This document shows, in pieces, positions 60,435 to 64,000 of a DNA stretch of 64,000 nucleotides. The position numbers and the translations under genes are program-made. This DNA is from Cryptomeria japonica. Lineage: Eukaryota; Streptophyta; Pinopsida; Cupressales; Cupressaceae. The notes under the pieces were generated by a model. It was not told the DNA's origin, made no database searches, and worked only from the letters and a program-made list of their open reading frames with translations. The stretch covers positions 817,200,396 through 817,264,395 of the forward strand of contig NC_081414.1 of NCBI RefSeq assembly GCF_030272615.1, written 5' to 3'. Positions within the stretch are counted from its first letter, which is position 1. Each line of letters begins with the position of its first letter.

Positions 60435-63400
60435 CGTAATGCCCCACCAAGAAACCTTGAAGGGATAAAGATAAAACACAAGAATATAGAGCAAATAATT
60501 TTAAAAAAATAAAAATAAACACAACACAATGATACAATGAGATATCATAAGCTCAGATAACATAGTGGAAAACTAAATAACACCTAAAGAGTTTCCCAAC
60601 ATGATTACTTAATTCAACACTTAACTCTACTCATGCTAATTAATCCAACTAAGCTGATTAACTTAATGACATGATAATACTTTAAACAAGGATAAATTCT
60701 TTCGAAGAGATAAAATTATAGATAACATGAGAAGTTCATCCATAAAGGTTAAAAATATAGATAACATGATTAAGTTCATCCATTACAATTTAACCATACG
60801 TTACATTCAATCTTACATTAAAACATATGCCATGCATCTAATTTCACTTTAATTCCAAATTATAAACTAACGAATACTTTTCATGCATACTTTAATTGCA
60901 TTATCGACAACCGAATACATTTCATTATTCAAATCTACATTCTTAATGATCCAAATTACTGCATTTAATAATATGACTACATACATGCATTTAAGATTAA
61001 CATCATTTAATCCATATTATACATTTTAACCATAATGCCATCCATACATGCTAAATTAAAAAGGAAACAAAAGAATCATAAACACCACATAACACTGAAA
61101 TGATATCGGAGTTCACCCCTAGTGGGCTACATCTCTGGGTTTGCTCAATTGCAAGACCCCTCTAATAAATAATAGGGTGAAGAATACATAAGGTTCACAT
61201 CATTTACATCTTGCCCTCAAGGCGTACATAAACCAATAATACATACGACCACATCGGTCCAATAGATACATGAATGATCCCCGAATAGGAAAAGGATCTA
61301 GCTAAACATAATAAGAAGCAAATAAAAAGATCAACTGGAGCATCCACGAAACTAAGTCTTCACAACCCATCATAAGCAACCCATGGTCTAACATGAATAT
61401 CAGGTTCTCACAAGGGCATAAACAACAAGATGACTCCACAATAGTGCTCCTAACAAAGACAACGCAACCAACACACTAGCAAACATAAGGGACAAGTGTC
61501 ATCACATAACTTTGTATGGCTACCATGGCAGGACTCCATAGGTTCCGACCCCATCTACTAGGTTACTCAAGAAACCTATTTCAAACCTCTGGCCCATCCA
61601 AGTCTCATGTAGACCCAACACATCCTTTCGTGAAGATAAGGTTGATGGTTTGCCATTTCAAGCCTTCTCACTACATGCCGAGTTTGTACTAGCACTCATC
61701 CCATGTATGAGGAACAATTATCTTACTTAGTGTTTTCAATAACTAATTTCTCTAATATGCTATTAGGTCATCACTTATTTAGACACACTTCCTATGGGTT
61801 ACCCAACAACCACTTTGGGCACGGCCCCAAATCAAAAGCCACTTTTTCAAATGACACTAGACCATAATCCAACGAACTCCTAAAACCCAGTATACACCAA
61901 GACAAGCTTATGAAGTTCAATACGGTAGGAATACCCACTTGGTCAAACAAGTCTACATACGAGGTGCACTGACTGACGATACTCTAACTAGAGACCTGAC
62001 CAACTATGGTCAACCACGAATCAACATTCGACACTCGCATAAAGGACATGACCGGATACAAAACCATCACATGAAAATAGTAAATAATCGAGATCAAGGA
62101 CATAAGAAGGTATCCAAAAATAATCATACGATAATATCCAACAATCACATTCAAGGACTTGCCATTTCTTAATCAAATGCGAATACAAAAAATTAAACAT
62201 GCATAGGCATAAATCAAAAAAGACAACCTTCCTCCATATTGTTTACACACAACAATCAATCCATTTTTCTAATTGTTCCAGTTTGATTGCGAATTGTCTA
62301 CCTTGTCTAGGTACATGTCGTTAATGGTTTACTAACTCACTAAAGCTTGATTGCATCATCCAATAATTTTAATACTTCATCATGAGTTTCCAAACCAAAA
62401 TCACATGATTATAATTATAATGTATGCAGTATACACAATGATATAAAATCAAATATACATTAATCATCTAAAAATATGATATTCATTTATCAAAATAAAA
62501 CATCTTTCTCATACTTGCTCAAAAACAATAATCTAATCTCATCTCTTGCGACACAATTACATACTTTCCAAAAATGGAAATATACATTAAAAAGAAAATA
62601 AATATTGATGATCATATTCCAAATAAATTGATACTTCCTTGCATACATATAGACAAATACAAATTAAATATTAATTAATGTATATAATTATTAATCCACA
62701 ATTAATAAAATATATACTAATTAATAATTAATAATAAAATTACAAATTAAATATTAATTAATATATATATATTAATCCTCAATTAATAAAATATATATTA
62801 AATACTAATTAATAATAAAATAAACTATTTTAAATTTGTTTAATAAACTAATATTAAAACCTTTTTTTAAAACCCAAAATTTAAAATGTGATGCATATTT
62901 TTTTATTTAACAAAATAACTTAAAAAAAGGCAAAGGGCAAGCTGTGGGGCCCACCTCCCATCCACGTGAGTGGGGGGGGGTTATTCCCTAGCCATGGAGG
63001 CTATGGCCACCATGGTGGACGCAGGCCCGTGGCATCCACACAGTGGACGCGGGGTCCCTATGGCCACCACGTGGTCATAGGTCTCTGCAGCCACACGGTG
63101 GTCGCACGTCTCTGCGGCCATCGGTGTGGTCGCAGAGTTCTAAGACCACTAGTGTGGTCACATACCTCCAAGATACGGCCTGTGGAGGAGAGGGAGGGGC
63201 ACGGGTTGAGCCTCAGCTCCTCTGCTCTCCAAAACCCAATCCACCCAAATAAATTTCAATATAAAATTTTGTTTAAATTTTTTTTTAATACAAACTTTAA
63301 AAAAAGTAAAACCCCAGTCTTATATATTCACAGTCTCACATAGAGACTCAAACAAATTTTCCAGAATACCAAAGGTATTAAAAAATATAAAAATCTTGTT

Positions 63401-64000
63401 GAATAACCAGACTAAAATAGGCAATTTTCCTGAAATAAATGAGATTTTTCAACAACACCACTAGATTTCTTCCAAAACCAAACAATCTTGATTAAACACA
63501 GAAATAAAAGAGATAAACAAGAATCCTACCTCATTAAGCAATCCTGGAAAAGATCTGATGAAGAGCCCAACTTCCAAGCTCAAGAAATTTCTTCTCCTCC
63601 AAAATCCCCAAATTTTCATTACCAAAAATAATCTCCAAATTTTTTTTCCAAAAATATCTCTCCAAAAATAATCTTTTCAAAAAATATTTTTCAACCCTAT
63701 GTTAAATGGAAGATTGTTGACCAAAATTCTTATTCTTGAATTTAAAATACTTTCTTTAAAATAAAATTCAAAAATCATTCTTTCAACAAATCAAAAATAC
63801 TAAATTTGCTTTTCTTTTAAAAATTGACTTTCTCAATTAATTGAAACTAGCATTTCTATTTCCAAAATGCCAAAGAGATTAAATTATTTCTATTTCGAAT
63901 AAAATTTAATATTTCCTTTCGAAATGCATAAATTGAATAAATTTATCATTTAAAATTAACCATTTAATCGAACTTGCTACCAACTTGAATTGAGCAATTC
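60435..64000 (-). repeat. Family B LTR (B3), running off the right edge
   Basis: Starts CGTAATGCCCC in plus coordinates, where the other minus-strand family B LTRs start TGTAATGCC, so the terminal T has changed to C. Collinear landmarks follow: GAGTTCACCCCTAGTGGGCT (about 61110), GTGTCATCACATAAC (61497), CACTTTGGGCACGGCCCC (61812), then a GC-rich island (62938-63200). It interrupts the LARD LTR at CACTCACATT|GAGCA. Whether it is a solo LTR or the edge of a full element cannot be told from this window. It is more diverged than the other copies. Confidence 0.82.
62938..63200. other. GC-rich palindrome-rich island in LTR B3
   Basis: A 260-bp GC-rich block within AT-rich surroundings, with repeated GGCCACCA/TGGTGG words and palindromes such as GGCCACCACGTGGTC and GGCCACCATGGTGG. 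The ORFs across it (for example 62966-63343) read through the LTR border-to-border without any domain and are not taken as genes. Confidence 0.65.

Noticed and set aside
62966-63343. 125-codon ORF in the right-hand GC-rich island
   Set aside because: It covers repeated palindromic words, has no domain, and an overlapping frame is also open; it lies inside an LTR.

Overview
This window looks like nuclear DNA of a large, repeat-rich seed plant genome, most plausibly a gymnosperm. It is AT-rich and has no compact gene arrangement. Almost everything recognisable is LTR retrotransposon sequence, and three of the LTR families have unusually long LTRs (about 3.3 to 5 kb). The only host-type genes I recognise are two pseudogenes: a terpene synthase whose fragments look most like the conifer TPS-d group, and a retrocopied ADP-ribosylation factor (ARF). 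I see no intact protein-coding gene, tRNA, rRNA or CRISPR array. The species is not determined by what I can see.

Layout. 1-2433: 5' end (LTR, primer binding site, damaged gag) of a Ty1/copia element of SIRE/Maximus type on the minus strand, running off the left edge. 2434-5836: AT-rich, no gene recognised. 6053-7740: terpene synthase pseudogene on the minus strand, with intron borders still readable and an internal 183-bp tandem duplication. 8430-10689: LTR-like promoter region, a Tat-type primer binding site and a non-coding leader. 10690-11950: 3' part of an LTR related to family B. 13733-29439: complete Ty3/gypsy chromovirus, called family A here (LTRs about 3.3 kb, gag, protease, RT, RNase H, integrase, chromodomain, target duplication ATCAA); its 3' LTR is split by a 4.3-kb solo LTR of family B (target duplication TGACG).

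29596-60434: a large element of family B on the minus strand with about 4.2-kb LTRs and only about 3.3 kb of internal sequence. It has a primer binding site and a polypurine tract but no coding domains, so it fits a LARD (large retrotransposon derivative). Its interior is split by two family A solo LTRs (34487-39464, target duplication AAATT; 41962-45552, ACAAG). Its right-hand LTR is split in turn by the ARF retrocopy (47702-48636), a family B solo LTR (49034-52943), a complete but decayed Ty1/copia element (53303-59645, target duplication TAAAA) and another family B LTR (60435 to the right edge).

The LTR copies act as references for one another, so most insertions can be checked against an uninterrupted site elsewhere in the window. 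Four items deserve most attention. First, a broken ORF inside solo LTR 24301-28600 begins with a peptide very like the histone H3 tail around K4/K9 and also carries a SUMO-interaction-like motif. Second, every LTR copy of families A and B that I could inspect has a GC-rich foldback island whose sequence varies while its dyad symmetry stays. Third, the coding-free family B element has a complete set of cis signals. Fourth, there is the terpene synthase relic. In-frame stops in both decayed elements are mostly explicable as C-to-T changes, as expected from methylated transposons.
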